In this document: in pieces, positions 1-9,662 of the stretch
Layout of the letters: every line of letters starts with the position of its first letter
How positions within the stretch are numbered: the stretch's first letter is position 1
Source of the DNA: Haemophilus parainfluenzae
GTDB taxonomy: Bacteria; Pseudomonadota; Gammaproteobacteria; Enterobacterales; Pasteurellaceae
Direction: 5' to 3'
NCBI RefSeq assembly: GCF_003252795.1
Contig: NZ_QEPQ01000002.1
Span: 62,001-126,000 of the forward strand
Length of the DNA stretch: 64,000 bases
Notes under the pieces: model-generated
The model's input: only the letters and a program-made list of their open reading frames with translations
Databases searched by the model: none
What the model was told of the DNA's origin: nothing
Translations under genes and position numbers: made by a program

Positions 1-1
1 A

Positions 2-892
2 ATACCGAGCTTTTCTCCTTTAGCAAGTGGTGGTGTAACATTGCCGCAAGCCGATCCGACTTATGAACTTCCTCAGCTTAATGCGAAAAAAGAACGCGTG
101 GATATTCGTCCACCTTCAACCCCATTAGCGATTATCAAAAATTCTTTGACACAATTTGATGGTGAACGTGCATTGATTGTTTATACGGATGCACAAGCAG
201 AGCTTTATAATCTCAAACAAATTGAGCGTTTATTGAAAGAAGAAGGCACGAATTCAACTTTAAATGGTGCGGTATTAATTAGCGATTGGGCGCCAACAGG
301 TCGTGCAGATGATAAAGCCAATACAGAGATCCGTTATAAAATTGAACAAGTTACAGCGCAAGATGCAAGTGCGTTAGCGGTTTCTGTAGAGCAAATGCGT
401 CGTGATGGTGTGATTTACACACCAAATCAAGCAGATAAACAACGCTATGCATCGGATCGTTTAAATCGTTTTGTTGCTGCGCTTACTAACGCTTATAACA
501 AGCAACAACAAGATTTAAATAATGCTTCTGCAGGACCTTTCCAATCAGGTTTAATTACTGATACGAACGGTAGAATGGCATTAGGTATGGATGCAAGCTT
601 TGGTCAAGCATGGCAACGTTTAGGTTCGGTTTTACCGAAATTAGGCTTTAAAGCTACATCGGAATCTGCTGGCCGTGGCTATCGCGAGTTAAAATATAAA
701 CCATTAGATAAACAAGAGTGGTTACGTTTAGGTGTGAATCCGCCTAATTTAGAAAAAGGTGTTTATCAAATGCAAATTTCTGCAGTGGGTAAACAAAGTG
801 CGGTCGTGATCACTGATGAAGACGGCAAGGCATTACCAAATGAAGCGGCTCAATCCTTGTATTCAGCATTAAGTGTATTACTTGCACAATAA
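2..892 (+). CDS. bamC: Outer membrane assembly lipoprotein BamC (5' end missing)
   Basis: BamC is a lipoprotein subunit of the BAM complex, which folds beta-barrel proteins into the outer membrane. The frame is open to the left edge of the window, so the start, signal peptide and lipobox lie outside; the TTG at 41 is internal. The visible part contains the VDIRPP motif that opens the first helix-grip domain and a second C-terminal helix-grip domain (FGQAWQRLGSVLPKLGF, later YKPLDKQEWLRLG), in the same order as E. coli BamC. The C-terminus is complete (SVLLAQ, then TAA). An inverted uptake-sequence terminator follows. Identification rests on recognised family sequence; there is no competing candidate. 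Confidence 0.9.
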   Translation: MPSFSPLASGGVTLPQADPTYELPQLNAKKERVDIRPPSTPLAIIKNSLTQFDGERALIVYTDAQAELYNLKQIERLLKEEGTNSTLNGAVLISDWAPTGRADDKANTEIRYKIEQVTAQDASALAVSVEQMRRDGVIYTPNQADKQRYASDRLNRFVAALTNAYNKQQQDLNNASAGPFQSGLITDTNGRMALGMDASFGQAWQRLGSVLPKLGFKATSESAGRGYRELKYKPLDKQEWLRLGVNPPNLEKGVYQMQISAVGKQSAVVITDEDGKALPNEAAQSLYSALSVLLAQ

Positions 893-910
893 TATGAGTT
901 GAGAAATAAA

Positions 911-941
911 AAGTGCGGTTCAATTTGACCGCACTTTTTTT
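911..941. terminator. Inverted uptake-sequence pair after bamC
   Basis: AAGTGCGGT at 911-919 and its complement at 928-936 form a hairpin followed by a T-run. It lies between the convergent bamC and the small minus-strand gene and can serve both as terminator and as a DNA uptake site. Confidence 0.8.
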
Positions 942-954
942 ATTGGTAGAGACG

Positions 955-1251
955 TTATTCAGCTTTTACGCCTAAGTTACCAATTTTTACACCAAGATTA
1001 CCGAGAGAAACCGGATCCAGATAATCCCCTAAGAATTTGAATAACTCACTTAATTCTGTAAATGAGCGTTTGATTTTTACTTGATCTTCTACTTTACGCA
1101 CAAATTCATAACGCACATTTTCGCCTTTAAAATAAGCCGTGAGTGTGAGATAAATGGTTTCAAAAAAGTGGCTTTGAGCCCCTTCTTCACCCGGATCGCT
1201 GATACGGACATTCCAAGTATTGTTAAATAAAACTTCTGTTTTGATTGACAT
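955..1251 (-). CDS. Small uncharacterised protein (98 aa)
   Basis: I do not recognise this 98-residue protein. It is acidic to neutral, with no signal peptide, membrane segment or cysteine. The middle is charged (VRKVEDQVKIKRSFTEL) and the end carries an in-frame near-duplication, GNLGVKI followed by GNLGVKA, visible in the DNA at about 960-1000. The ATG at 1251 is preceded on the minus strand by a GAGGAAG-type ribosome-binding site. It follows arfA on the same strand at a distance of about 25 bases, but the terminator inside arfA suggests only read-through or a separate promoter feeds it. Codon use matches the neighbours, so it is probably real. Confidence 0.6.
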   Translation of the reverse strand: MSIKTEVLFNNTWNVRISDPGEEGAQSHFFETIYLTLTAYFKGENVRYEFVRKVEDQVKIKRSFTELSELFKFLGDYLDPVSLGNLGVKIGNLGVKAE

Positions 1252-1276
1252 ATAGACTTCCTCTGTTTGTTATTTT

Positions 1277-1531
1277 TTATACTGAAATTGAAACGAAAAA
1301 CCCGATGATAAAATTTCTGAAATCAAAAACTTTATCATCGGGCTTTTCAAACCAATTGCTCGCATATTTTGCTTTGCGTTGGTAACTGCCTTTACCTTTA
1401 CGTTTTTTCTCAACGCGTTGGCGGAATAATTTGTCGTGTAATAGTGCCATCACGGCATTATCTTTCACGACACCTTTGGTGTGTTGATAAATGGGCTGAT
1501 TTTCAACCGCACTTTTTGTTTTTTTCGTCAT
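1277..1531 (-). CDS. arfA: Alternative ribosome-rescue factor ArfA
   Basis: ArfA recruits release factor 2 to ribosomes stalled on non-stop mRNA and backs up tmRNA. The hallmark block is present: QHTKG, then [11 protein letters not shown] and [19 protein letters not shown], closely matching E. coli ArfA. The ATG at 1531 is chosen because it has GAGGTAA just upstream; an upstream alternative at 1576 adds 15 residues without family similarity. The last part ([14 protein letters not shown]) is encoded by a long perfect hairpin, and the hydrophobic tail after it (FFVSISV) resembles the tail removed in E. coli, where the functional protein is made from truncated mRNA. The stop codon lies beyond the terminator. 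Confidence 0.92.
   Translation of the reverse strand: MTKKTKSAVENQPIYQHTKGVVKDNAVMALLHDKLFRQRVEKKRKGKGSYQRKAKYASNWFEKPDDKVFDFRNFIIGFFVSISV
1294..1342 (-). terminator. Intragenic terminator/hairpin that makes arfA mRNA non-stop
   Basis: A perfect 12-bp inverted repeat, CCCGATGATAAA at 1301-1312 with its complement at 1331-1342 and an 18-nt loop, sits inside the arfA reading frame. On the minus strand it is followed by a T-run at about 1296-1300. The arfA stop codon (1279-1277) lies beyond it, so transcripts ending here lack a stop codon. This is the known feedback arrangement for ArfA: normal tmRNA activity destroys the product, and tmRNA failure lets it accumulate. Confidence 0.85.
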
Positions 1532-1596
1532 ATTTACCTCTAAAAAATTGCCGTGAAGTCGTTCACGGCAAGTCATTATAGCGAAAATGAATAGAA

Positions 1597-1947
1597 TTAC
1601 AAAATGGTGAGTACGCTTTCAGGCGGTCGTCCAATTTTAGCTTTTTCACCTTTTACCACAATCGGGCGTTCTAATAGGGCTGAATTTTCACTGATGGCTT
1701 TTAATAAATCATCATTCGTTAATGCTGGATTATCTAACCCTAATGATTGATAAAGCTCATCTTTGGTACGCATCATTTTTCTGACATCATCTAATCCTAA
1801 TTTATTAGCCAGTTGCTGCAATGCTTCAACAGAGTAGTGTTGTTGTAAATAAAGTTCAATCGTCGGTTGAATGCCTTTTTCTTCTAATAAAGCTAAGGTT
1901 TCACGGCTTTTTGAGCAACGCGGATTATGATAAATCGTCACAGACAT
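1597..1947 (-). CDS. yfgD: ArsC-family thioredoxin-fold reductase (YfgD type)
   Basis: This 116-residue protein belongs to the ArsC family of glutathione/glutaredoxin-coupled thioredoxin folds. The N-terminal motif [12 protein letters not shown] carries the single catalytic cysteine (residue 11), and RPIVV...KIGRPPE near the C-terminus is the conserved arginine-containing segment. The sequence is closest to E. coli YfgD rather than plasmid ArsC, so a role in arsenate reduction is possible but unproven. No arsenite pump or ArsR gene is nearby. The ATG at 1947 follows AAGGAAAC. It is divergent from perM, and yfgD also lies near perM in E. coli as far as I recall. Confidence 0.85.
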   Translation of the reverse strand: MSVTIYHNPRCSKSRETLALLEEKGIQPTIELYLQQHYSVEALQQLANKLGLDDVRKMMRTKDELYQSLGLDNPALTNDDLLKAISENSALLERPIVVKGEKAKIGRPPESVLTIL

Positions 1948-2041
1948 AACGTTTCCTTCTATTTTATGTTGAATGAGTGGATATAGGATTGATTTAAATT
2001 TTAACTTATAATGACAAAAAATACTTGTTTAGGAAGACTTT

Positions 2042-3088
2042 ATGTTAGAAATGCTAAAAAATTGGTATAGCCGCCGCTTAAGCGATCCGCAGGCGATGGG
2101 GCTACTTGCCATTTTGTTGTTTGGCTTTATTGCGATTTATTTCTTTAGTGATTTAATCGCCCCATTGCTGATTGCCATTGTATTAGCATATTTATTGGAA
2201 ATGCCAATTAATTTCCTGACGAAAAAATTAAAATTTCCTCGAATGCTCGCCACGCTAGTCATTTTTGGTGGATTTATAACCTTGGCGTTATTAATTTTCT
2301 TCGGACTTGTACCAACATTATGGAATCAAACGATTTCCTTATTAAGTGATTTGCCGGCCATGTTCAATAAGTTACATGAATGGTTGTTAGCCCTTCCTGA
2401 GCATTATCCTGAACTCATTGATTACACCATGATTGACACCTTTTTTAGTGCAGCTCGAGCGAAGATTTTGGGCTTCGGTGAATCTGCGGTGAAATTGTCG
2501 ATTACTTCATTAATGAACCTTGTATCACTGGGTATTTATGCATTTTTAGTGCCATTAATGATGTTCTTTATGTTGAAAGACAAAACTGAACTTCTTGCTG
2601 GCGTGAGTCGCTTTTTACCTAAAAACCGTCTTTTGGCTTCTAAAGTATGGAATGAAATGCAACAACAAATTGCGAATTATATTCATGGCAAATTGTTGGA
2701 GATTTTGATAGTTGGCGTAGTGACTTACATCATCTTTTTAAGCTTTGGTTTAAATTATCCTTTGTTGCTTTCTGTTGCCGTTGGGTTGTCTGTATTAGTC
2801 CCTTATATCGGCGCGGTATTGGTGACGATTCCTGTTGCGTTAGTGGCGATGTTCCAGTTTGGCATTTCCCCAACGTTTTGGTATTTAATTGTGGCCTTTG
2901 CGGTGAGTCAACTTCTGGATGGAAACTTGTTAGTACCGTATTTATTCTCTGAAGTCGTTAATTTACACCCTTTAGTAATCATTATTTCAGTGCTGATTTT
3001 CGGTGGATTATGGGGGTTCTGGGGGGTATTCTTCGCGATTCCATTGGCAACGCTCGTCAAAGCTGTGATAAATGCATTGCCGGATTAG
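2042..3088 (+). CDS. perM: AI-2E family transporter PerM
   Basis: This is a 348-residue inner-membrane protein of the PerM/AI-2 exporter superfamily. The hydropathy is typical: paired helices at roughly residues 18-55 and 65-95, a soluble stretch (about 100-150), then five or so helices to the C-terminus ending in the conserved segment [23 protein letters not shown]. Its substrate is not established for the PerM branch; autoinducer export and ion transport have been proposed for relatives. The ATG at 2042 has AGGAAG upstream. It is transcribed alone and ends at a hairpin shared with convergent trmO. Confidence 0.85.
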   Translation: MLEMLKNWYSRRLSDPQAMGLLAILLFGFIAIYFFSDLIAPLLIAIVLAYLLEMPINFLTKKLKFPRMLATLVIFGGFITLALLIFFGLVPTLWNQTISLLSDLPAMFNKLHEWLLALPEHYPELIDYTMIDTFFSAARAKILGFGESAVKLSITSLMNLVSLGIYAFLVPLMMFFMLKDKTELLAGVSRFLPKNRLLASKVWNEMQQQIANYIHGKLLEILIVGVVTYIIFLSFGLNYPLLLSVAVGLSVLVPYIGAVLVTIPVALVAMFQFGISPTFWYLIVAFAVSQLLDGNLLVPYLFSEVVNLHPLVIIISVLIFGGLWGFWGVFFAIPLATLVKAVINALPD

Positions 3089-3109
3089 AGATGATTAAGG
3101 TAATAAAAG

Positions 3110-3135
3110 AAAGCTGACGAAAGTCAGCTTTTTTG
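3110..3135. terminator. Bidirectional hairpin between perM and trmO
   Basis: AAAGCTGAC (3110-3118) pairs with GTCAGCTTT (3123-3131) and a T-run follows. The right arm overlaps the trmO stop codon at 3124-3126. Confidence 0.75.
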
Positions 3136-3861
3136 TTCTTTTAATTTTTGGATATCCAGAATTTCGACACAATCTATTGTCCCTGCTTTAATACGCCATT
3201 TAATATTAAATTCGTACAGACTAATACCGTAAATACGATCGGTTTCTTTACCTTGTTGATAAGCGGGACGGGGATCTTGTGCGATCACTTCCGTAATGAA
3301 TCTTGCTAAGTGCGGTCGATTTTTATGATATTTTTCCACCGCACTTTGGGCGATTTCTGTAAATTCAACGCTTAATTTCGCAGGTGGTTTTTCTTGTGCA
3401 AAACTTGATTTTGCCTCAGGCTCGCTATCAGCATAGGCAATATAAGGTTTAATATCAAAAATAGGTGTGCCATCGACAAGATCAACGGAACCCAAATGCA
3501 GAAAAACACGCCCATGAATGCATTCCACTTGGCGTAATTCAACTTTAGACAAGCCTAGCGGATTTGGACGATGTGTAGCGCGAGAAGCAAATACGCCGAC
3601 ACGTTGATTGCCGCCTAAACGAGGGGGGCGAACGGTGGATTGCCATTTCCCATGGGGTACTTTGTCGAATTGGAAAATAAGCCAAAGATGGCTAAATTGC
3701 TCTAATCCTCGCACAGCCTCTGGCGAATTATACGGAGGGAGTAGTTCCACAATACCAATGCCATCCTGTACTAAATCTGGTTGGCGTGGCACCGAGAATT
3801 TTTCTTTGTAAGGCGTGTGAATCACCGCAATTGGGTGAAGAGTCAGTGTTAAATCATTCAT
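3124..3861 (-). CDS. trmO: tRNA (N6-threonylcarbamoyladenosine37-N6)-methyltransferase TrmO
   Basis: TrmO (YaeB/TsaA family) methylates t6A37 of tRNA-Thr reading ACY codons, using AdoMet. The 245-residue length and motifs fit the family: an N-terminal beta-barrel starting [20 protein letters not shown], then [21 protein letters not shown], which is the most conserved AdoMet/tRNA-facing segment, and the strand [18 protein letters not shown]. The C-terminal extension (FNIKWRI...VEILDI) is the usual second small domain. The ATG at 3861 begins [10 protein letters not shown]. The gene is divergent from menA, with a single uptake sequence in the gap. Confidence 0.92.
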   Translation of the reverse strand: MNDLTLTLHPIAVIHTPYKEKFSVPRQPDLVQDGIGIVELLPPYNSPEAVRGLEQFSHLWLIFQFDKVPHGKWQSTVRPPRLGGNQRVGVFASRATHRPNPLGLSKVELRQVECIHGRVFLHLGSVDLVDGTPIFDIKPYIAYADSEPEAKSSFAQEKPPAKLSVEFTEIAQSAVEKYHKNRPHLARFITEVIAQDPRPAYQQGKETDRIYGISLYEFNIKWRIKAGTIDCVEILDIQKLKEQKS

Positions 3862-3922
3862 AAAAAGGCAATTTCCGTGTAGAATACGCCCTTTATTGTA
3901 ATCAAAAGTGCGGTCAAAAAAA

Positions 3923-4834
3923 ATGACAAATCATAAATTGAAAATGTGGTGGGAAACCGCTCGCCCAAAAACCTTGCCTTTGGCATTAGCTTCTATTTTT
4001 ACGGGCTCAGCATTGGCATATTGGGCAGATAAAGAAAGTTTTAATCTCACCGTGATGTTACTTTGCTTGCTTACCACCATTTTATTGCAAGTACTTTCTA
4101 ACTTTGCTAACGATTATGGTGATCATCAAAAAGGGTCAGATACCGAAGAACGCATTGGGCCTTTACGTGGTATTCAGCAAGGTGCAATTTCCGCGAATGA
4201 GCTCAAATGGGGCTTAATTTTAATGGCCGTAGGTTCATTTTTTTCAGGTGCATTCTTAATTGGTATCGCATATCAAAGTCTCACAGATTTATTGGCTTTT
4301 GCAGGTTTGGGTATTCTTGCCATTATTGCTGCCATTACTTATACCGTAGGGGCTAAACCTTATGGCTATTTAGGTTTAGGCGATCTGTCAGTGTTGCTCT
4401 TTTTTGGACTATTAGGTGTAGGTGGAACTTATTATCTACAAACTCACAGCATTGATAGCTTAATTACGTTACCAGCTCTTGGCTCAGGTTTATTAGCGAC
4501 AGCGGTTTTAAATATCAATAATTTACGTGATATTGAGCAAGATGCGAAAGTAGGAAAAAATACCTTGGTGGTACGTATTGGACCGAAGAAAGGACGTATT
4601 TATCATTGTGTTTTATTAAGCGTTGCCGCTTTATGTTATGTGCTATTTGCGGTATCAACAGCATTTAGTCCTTGGCATTTCTTATTTTTGTTGGCATTTC
4701 CACTGTTATTAAAACACGCATTATTTGTTTATCGCAGCAAAGAGCCCGCAGTGTTGCGTCCTATGCTAGCTCAGATGTCAATGATTTCTTTATTTATCAA
4801 TATCTTGTTTAGTTTAGGCTTGCTTATCGGCTAA
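3923..4834 (+). CDS. menA: 1,4-dihydroxy-2-naphthoate polyprenyltransferase MenA
   Basis: MenA attaches the polyprenyl chain to DHNA in menaquinone synthesis; menaquinone (demethylmenaquinone) feeds the fumarate reductase encoded later in the window. It is a UbiA-family membrane protein with about eight helices. The first Asp-rich motif is visible as [14 protein letters not shown] and the second as [20 protein letters not shown] choose ATG 3923 ([10 protein letters not shown]). The GTG at 3908 is in frame but lies inside an uptake sequence and has no ribosome-binding site. rraA follows after 45 bases and is probably co-transcribed, as in many gammaproteobacteria. Confidence 0.93.
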   Translation: MTNHKLKMWWETARPKTLPLALASIFTGSALAYWADKESFNLTVMLLCLLTTILLQVLSNFANDYGDHQKGSDTEERIGPLRGIQQGAISANELKWGLILMAVGSFFSGAFLIGIAYQSLTDLLAFAGLGILAIIAAITYTVGAKPYGYLGLGDLSVLLFFGLLGVGGTYYLQTHSIDSLITLPALGSGLLATAVLNINNLRDIEQDAKVGKNTLVVRIGPKKGRIYHCVLLSVAALCYVLFAVSTAFSPWHFLFLLAFPLLLKHALFVYRSKEPAVLRPMLAQMSMISLFINILFSLGLLIG

Positions 4835-4879
4835 ATCGGCTTATACTAGAGAAAAAATTTTAACGACAAGGGGTACATT

Positions 4880-5380
4880 ATGTATATCGATACTTCAGAA
4901 CTTTGTGATATTTATGCTGATCAAGTGGATGTAGTTGAGCCAATTTTTTCTAGCTTTGGTGGCGTCAGCAATTTCTACGGCAAAGTGACGACAGTAAAAT
5001 GTTTTGAAAATAATGGATTAATTGCCGAGATCCTTGAAGAAAATGGTGAAGGCAGAGTGCTTGTCGTAGATGGCGGTGGTGCAGTACGTCGTGCTTTAAT
5101 TGATGCTGAGCTTGCACAACTTGCCGCAGATAATGACTGGGCGGGCATTATTGTTTATGGTGCAGTACGTCAAATTCAACAACTTGAAAATATTGATATT
5201 GGTATTCATGCGCTTGCTCCAATTCCAGTTGGCGCAGATGAAAATAATCATGGTGAAAGTGATCTTCCAGTGAATTTTGGTGGTGTAACATTCTTCCCTG
5301 AAGATTATATTTATGCCGATTTAACAGGTATCATTCTTTCACAGGAAGCATTAGATTTAGAAGACGTCGAAGAAGAATAA
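4880..5380 (+). CDS. rraA: Ribonuclease E activity regulator RraA
   Basis: RraA is a trimeric ring protein that binds RNase E and inhibits mRNA turnover; it was formerly misannotated MenG. The 166-residue length is close to the usual 161. Family features include [22 protein letters not shown] at the start, the glycine-rich [20 protein letters not shown] core and [14 protein letters not shown]. The ATG at 4880 follows AAGGGG. It sits downstream of menA and ends at an inverted uptake-sequence terminator. Confidence 0.93.
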   Translation: MYIDTSELCDIYADQVDVVEPIFSSFGGVSNFYGKVTTVKCFENNGLIAEILEENGEGRVLVVDGGGAVRRALIDAELAQLAADNDWAGIIVYGAVRQIQQLENIDIGIHALAPIPVGADENNHGESDLPVNFGGVTFFPEDYIYADLTGIILSQEALDLEDVEEE

Positions 5381-5403
5381 TTTTGAAATTATTGACCTTT
5401 TTA

Positions 5404-5434
5404 AAGTGCGGTTAGAAATAACCGCACTTTTTTT
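5404..5434. terminator. Inverted uptake-sequence terminator after rraA
   Basis: AAGTGCGGT at 5404-5412 and its complement at 5421-5429 form a hairpin followed by seven or more T residues. Confidence 0.82.
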
Positions 5435-5445
5435 GTTAAAATTTT

Positions 5446-5461
5446 TTTGAACAAGATCACA
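5446..5461 (+). promoter_or_regulatory. Putative CRP site upstream of the dicarboxylate transporter
   Basis: TTTGA-ACAAGA-TCACA matches the CRP consensus TGTGA-N6-TCACA at nine of ten positions. It lies about 85 bases before the start of the transporter gene, a typical activation distance for a carbon-source permease. Read from sequence only. Confidence 0.5.
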
Positions 5462-5543
5462 TTTTAGACATTTGTTAGTTGAAAGTTTGTAACATTCATT
5501 TAACATCGAAAATAGTTCATTTGTAATCAGTTTGGAGGGACTC

Positions 5544-6929
5544 ATGAACGAAACAAACACAACTAAAAATTATAAAAGTGGGATTATCTTTCTGCTGGCG
5601 ATAGCCTGTTTTTTTATTTTGTTAAAATCTTTACCTTTCGCACCTAAGGAAAATGCAGGTTTAGCATTATTAGCCTTTGTGGCGATTCTTTGGTTAACTG
5701 AAGCATTACATGTCACAGTGACCGCTCTGTTGGTGCCATTGCTTGCGATTGCACTTGATTTGGTAACAACCAAGCAAGCTTTAGTCGCCTTTGCCGATCC
5801 AACTATTTTCTTATTCTTTGGTGGCTTTGCTTTAGCGACAGCTTTACATATACAAAAACTCGATAAAATGATTGCCAATAAAATCATGGCAATGGCTCGT
5901 GGTAATTTATTTGTCGCTGTGATGTATCTTTTCTCTATTACTGCTTTCCTTTCTATGTGGATGAGTAACACAGCAACAGCAGCCATGATGTTGCCTTTAG
6001 CGATGGGGATCTTGAGTAAACTTGATAAAGAAAAAGAACATAATACTTATGTCTTCGTCTTATTAGGGATTGCATATAGTGCGAGTATTGGTGGTATGGG
6101 TACATTAGTGGGTAGCCCACCAAATGCGATTGTTGCAAGTAACTTGCATTTAACCTTCTCTGATTGGTTATGGTATGGCTTACCAATTATGCTCATTTTG
6201 ATGCCGTTGATGATTGGTACACTTTTCATTGTCTTTAAACCAAAACTTAATTTACATTTTGAACAAAACTTTGAACGTATTGAAATGAATGGCCAACGCG
6301 TTTTAACGCTTGTCATTTTTGCTGTGATTGCACTTTGTTGGGTATTTAGTAGTTATATTAATCCAATCATTTCAGGTGTATTTGGTCTTGCTAAAAATAT
6401 CGGTAGTTTTGATAGTGTGGTCGCATTACTTGCTGCAGTTATCATTTGTTCAACGGGTGTGGCAAATTGGAAACAAATCCAAGAAAGCACAGACTGGGGT
6501 GTGTTGATGCTTTTCGGTGGTGGTTTAACCTTAAGTGCGGTGTTAAAAGATTCGGGTGCAAGTAAAGTGTTAGCTGACGGTATTGTATTCTTAGTTCAAG
6601 GACAACATTACTATCTCATTGGTTTATTGGTTGCAACCTTCATTATTTTCTTAACGGAATTTACTTCCAATACCGCAAGTGCAGCGTTATTAGTACCAAT
6701 CTTTATTTCTATCGCGCAATCTCTCGGCATGCCGGAAATTGGTCTTGCGTTAATTATCGGTTTAGGTGCATCTTGTGCCTTCATGTTACCAGTGGCGACA
6801 CCGCCAAATGCCATCGTATTTGGTACAGGTGAGGTTCGCCAAAGTGATATGGTTAAAGCCGGATTTATCTTAAATATTGTGTGTATACTCGTTATCGCGA
6901 CAATAGGATATTATTTCTGGTTGAATTAA
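5544..6929 (+). CDS. DASS family anion:sodium symporter (dicarboxylate transporter)
   Basis: This 461-residue membrane protein belongs to the divalent anion:sodium symporter family (SLC13/DASS). Both sodium/substrate signature regions are visible: WMSNTATAAMMLPLAMGI with the following GTLVGSPPNAIVASN, and in the second half TEFTSNTASAALLVPIF with MLPVATPPNAIVFGTG. These are the inverted-repeat SNT and PPN motifs. The likely substrates are C4-dicarboxylates or a related anion; sequence alone does not decide. ATG 5544 is chosen because GGAGG lies 6 bases upstream; the TTG at 5532 is inside that ribosome-binding site. A CRP-like site lies upstream. Confidence 0.88.
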   Translation: MNETNTTKNYKSGIIFLLAIACFFILLKSLPFAPKENAGLALLAFVAILWLTEALHVTVTALLVPLLAIALDLVTTKQALVAFADPTIFLFFGGFALATALHIQKLDKMIANKIMAMARGNLFVAVMYLFSITAFLSMWMSNTATAAMMLPLAMGILSKLDKEKEHNTYVFVLLGIAYSASIGGMGTLVGSPPNAIVASNLHLTFSDWLWYGLPIMLILMPLMIGTLFIVFKPKLNLHFEQNFERIEMNGQRVLTLVIFAVIALCWVFSSYINPIISGVFGLAKNIGSFDSVVALLAAVIICSTGVANWKQIQESTDWGVLMLFGGGLTLSAVLKDSGASKVLADGIVFLVQGQHYYLIGLLVATFIIFLTEFTSNTASAALLVPIFISIAQSLGMPEIGLALIIGLGASCAFMLPVATPPNAIVFGTGEVRQSDMVKAGFILNIVCILVIATIGYYFWLN

Positions 6930-6941
6930 TCATATAAAGAA

Positions 6942-6975
6942 AAGGGCGTGTTGGATATTCAACACGCCCTTTTAT
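6942..6975. terminator. Bidirectional terminator between the DASS gene and plsB
   Basis: A perfect 12-bp stem, AAGGGCGTGTTG (6942-6953) with its complement at 6960-6971, is flanked by A-rich and T-rich ends and serves two convergent genes. Confidence 0.85.
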
Positions 6976-6989
6976 TATGTCAGTAAAGA

Positions 6990-9446
6990 TTATTCATCTT
7001 TATTTGATTTATCCTCTTCTTCTACTTCAATCTCAACGTCATCTGCTTTGTCTGCAGCACCATTAATCGTTAAGCAAACTTCGCTAGAAATTAAATGCTC
7101 TAAGATTGTAGCAAGCTCGTGTAATTTTTCTTTATCATCATCGAAATAACCTTCTTCTTTTAAGTTAGCAATGAAAGCAGAGAATACCGCTTTATCAAAG
7201 AACTCTGGTGCATTAATACCATGTAATACAGAAAGACGTTGTGCCACCAATTGGCTTTCTTTTTCTAATAAGCCACGAGCAATTCCAGGATCTTTACGTA
7301 AAATACTCACTGTGATGTAGTAACGTTGTAAGATTTCACGCATACCGGCAGACCAAAGTTGTAAAATACGAACTTTAGCGCGGTGAATCGATAAGAAATT
7401 ATCATTGGCTTGGATAACATCCTGACGCGCAAATTCATCAATAATCGCTTTAATTTGTGTATTTAATTCTTCTTCATTGAAATGAAGGAAGAGTTCGCCT
7501 TTTAAGAATGGATAAATTTTGCGAACCGCATCCAATAATAAATCTTTTTGAATCGCTTCATAATGTAAAACGATACTCGCAACAAGTGAAGGCAACACAA
7601 ATAAGTGTTGAATATTATTGCGGTAATACGTCATAAGAACAGCAGAATTACGTTCTAAACGAATAATTTCCCCAAAGTTATCTTTTTCAACTAATACACC
7701 TACGCGATCTAAGCTTAATACGTGGTCAAGCATTGCTTTTGGTGTATCGGTTGGGATTACCACATCAGTAGAATATGGGACATTTTTCAACATCTCTTGA
7801 TAACTAGAGAGTTGTTCTAATAGCTGTTCATGAGAAAGCGCACGTTGACGAGAAGAGAGAAGGGCTGTTCCCACTAAATTCATCGCATTAACGGCTGCCG
7901 CTTTATTGATATTTACCATGACTTGATTAGAAACAGATCCCACCGCCTGGTTAAACCACTGAGGTTTATCTTCATGATGTTGTTCTTTCCATTCTGGATA
8001 GTGATGGTTAAGGTAAGTTGAGAGTGTGATTGGTTCACCAAAATTCACAAAACCTTGACCTAAATTACGTAATTTTTTAATCACACGTAAAACTAAGCCT
8101 GCATTTTCTTTTTCTTTTGCGGCACCACGTAATTCTTTCGCGTAAGTATCTACTTCTAATACGTGTTCATAACCGATATACACTGGCACCACAGAAATTG
8201 GACGAGTTTGGTTATGTTGAAGCGCTTGTAGTGTCATTGACATCATACCGGTTTTCGGTGCAAGCAAGCGACCGGTACGAGAACGGCCACCTTCAATGAA
8301 GTATTCGACGGAATAACCTCGGTGGAATAATTCCCCTAAATATTCACGGAAAATCGCAGAGTAAAGGCGATTACCTTTAAAGGTACGGCGAATAAAGAAT
8401 GCCCCCCAGCTACGGAATAAAGGACCCGCTGGCCAGAAGTTTAAGTTGATCCCTGCTGCAATATGTGGCGGTACAAGACCTTGGTGATAGAGCACATAAG
8501 AAAGTAATAAATAGTCGATATGACTACGGTGACAAGGCACATAAACAATCTCATGCCCTTCTAATGCTAATTTACGTACTCGGTCAGCATTTTGTACATC
8601 AATACCGGAATATAGCTTGTTCCATAACCAACGTAAGAAACGATCCGCCGCACGAAGGCTGGAATGGCTTACATTAGCCGCAATTTCATGAAGAATTTTT
8701 TCGGCTTCAGCATAGGCTTTCTCGCGGCTGATATTTTTTGATTTTGCTTCATCTTCAATCGCATTTTGAATTGCTTGAGAATTTAAGAGCTTATTAAACA
8801 TCGCTTCGCGGTTTGGCAAACGAGGTCCAGTCGCGGAAATGCGTTGTTTAGCAAAGTGCATTTTAGCCACGCGAGCCAGTTTTTGTGCAATTTTTTCATC
8901 TGAACCGTGCTCATTTACCATATAACGCAAAGAAAGCGCTTGAGAAAAACGCACAAAAGTATCACGTCCAAACCAAATGGCCGCAAAGGTTTTTTGAAGA
9001 CCGTTTAATAAGCGAAGATTTGGTAAGCTTGCTTTATCTTCCTTACCAGGTGAACGCCCCCAAAGCACAGAAACAGGAATTAGTTGTACATCTAAATCAG
9101 CAACATCACGGTGCAACTCTAAATATTTATTGAAGACTTTGACAGTTTCATCTTTTGCGCCTTTTGATTTAAAAAAGCGGCGACCTTCGTCTAAATAGAC
9201 ATAACGTGGTAATGCTACGCCATCAATCACATTCTTTTCAGCTGGATCAGGTAAACCGACGCTCAAACAGTTACGACGGAAAATCACGAAGTCAGTTTGA
9301 GAGGTATAAGGTAAAACGTAAAGAATGGGTTGATTGATATTGAGTTGAAGCTCTTCGATGGGTTGAGCGGGAATAGGATTATTTTTTACTAGAACCGAAA
9401 GCGGTAATTCTAATAATTTACGATAAGTACTTACGATGCCAGACAT
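6990..9446 (-). CDS. plsB: Glycerol-3-phosphate 1-O-acyltransferase PlsB
   Basis: PlsB acylates sn-glycerol-3-phosphate at the inner membrane, the first step of phospholipid synthesis. The acyltransferase block I is [14 protein letters not shown] (H-X4-D), block [14 protein letters not shown], block [23 protein letters not shown] and block [18 protein letters not shown], all in canonical order. The length of about 818 residues fits the family (about 810). I favour the ATG at 9446 ([16 protein letters not shown]); the ATG at 9473 would add nine residues (MSNKKRILI). The C-terminus is a long acidic tail ([15 protein letters not shown]). It is convergent with the transporter gene. Confidence 0.93.
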   Translation of the reverse strand: MSGIVSTYRKLLELPLSVLVKNNPIPAQPIEELQLNINQPILYVLPYTSQTDFVIFRRNCLSVGLPDPAEKNVIDGVALPRYVYLDEGRRFFKSKGAKDETVKVFNKYLELHRDVADLDVQLIPVSVLWGRSPGKEDKASLPNLRLLNGLQKTFAAIWFGRDTFVRFSQALSLRYMVNEHGSDEKIAQKLARVAKMHFAKQRISATGPRLPNREAMFNKLLNSQAIQNAIEDEAKSKNISREKAYAEAEKILHEIAANVSHSSLRAADRFLRWLWNKLYSGIDVQNADRVRKLALEGHEIVYVPCHRSHIDYLLLSYVLYHQGLVPPHIAAGINLNFWPAGPLFRSWGAFFIRRTFKGNRLYSAIFREYLGELFHRGYSVEYFIEGGRSRTGRLLAPKTGMMSMTLQALQHNQTRPISVVPVYIGYEHVLEVDTYAKELRGAAKEKENAGLVLRVIKKLRNLGQGFVNFGEPITLSTYLNHHYPEWKEQHHEDKPQWFNQAVGSVSNQVMVNINKAAAVNAMNLVGTALLSSRQRALSHEQLLEQLSSYQEMLKNVPYSTDVVIPTDTPKAMLDHVLSLDRVGVLVEKDNFGEIIRLERNSAVLMTYYRNNIQHLFVLPSLVASIVLHYEAIQKDLLLDAVRKIYPFLKGELFLHFNEEELNTQIKAIIDEFARQDVIQANDNFLSIHRAKVRILQLWSAGMREILQRYYITVSILRKDPGIARGLLEKESQLVAQRLSVLHGINAPEFFDKAVFSAFIANLKEEGYFDDDKEKLHELATILEHLISSEVCLTINGAADKADDVEIEVEEEDKSNKDE

Positions 9447-9617
9447 AATTAATATTCTCTTTTTGTTAGACATTTCCAGGTATTGTCTGGCATTTTAACA
9501 CATTCGACCAGTCAAATTCTAAAAATTTACATTTGAGATTTATGATGAACACGCAAAAATATGAAAAAATTGACCGCACTTTATCGCTAGAAAATAGTTG
9601 TTGCAATCGCCATCTTT

Positions 9618-9654
9618 CTGTATATACTAACAGTTATTCTGTATAAAGTAACAG
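9618..9654 (+). promoter_or_regulatory. Tandem SOS boxes (LexA operators) of lexA
   Basis: Two perfect CTG-N10-CAG operators are present: CTGTATATACTAACAG (9618-9633) and CTGTATAAAGTAACAG (9639-9654). They are spaced 21 bases apart, two helical turns, as in the E. coli lexA promoter, and the second abuts the ribosome-binding site. LexA should repress its own gene here. Confidence 0.93.
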
Positions 9655-9662
9655 GAGTGTAT

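Noticed and set aside
1369..1581. Plus-strand frame of 70 codons opposite arfA
   Set aside because: It is fully antisense to a recognised gene and its hairpin.
3908..3922. GTG start of menA five codons upstream
   Set aside because: The GTG is part of an uptake sequence and lacks a ribosome-binding site; MTNHKLK at 3923 fits the family.
5357..5560. Minus-strand frame of 67 codons between rraA and the transporter gene
   Set aside because: It spans a terminator, a CRP-like site and the transporter's ribosome-binding site; no supporting start.
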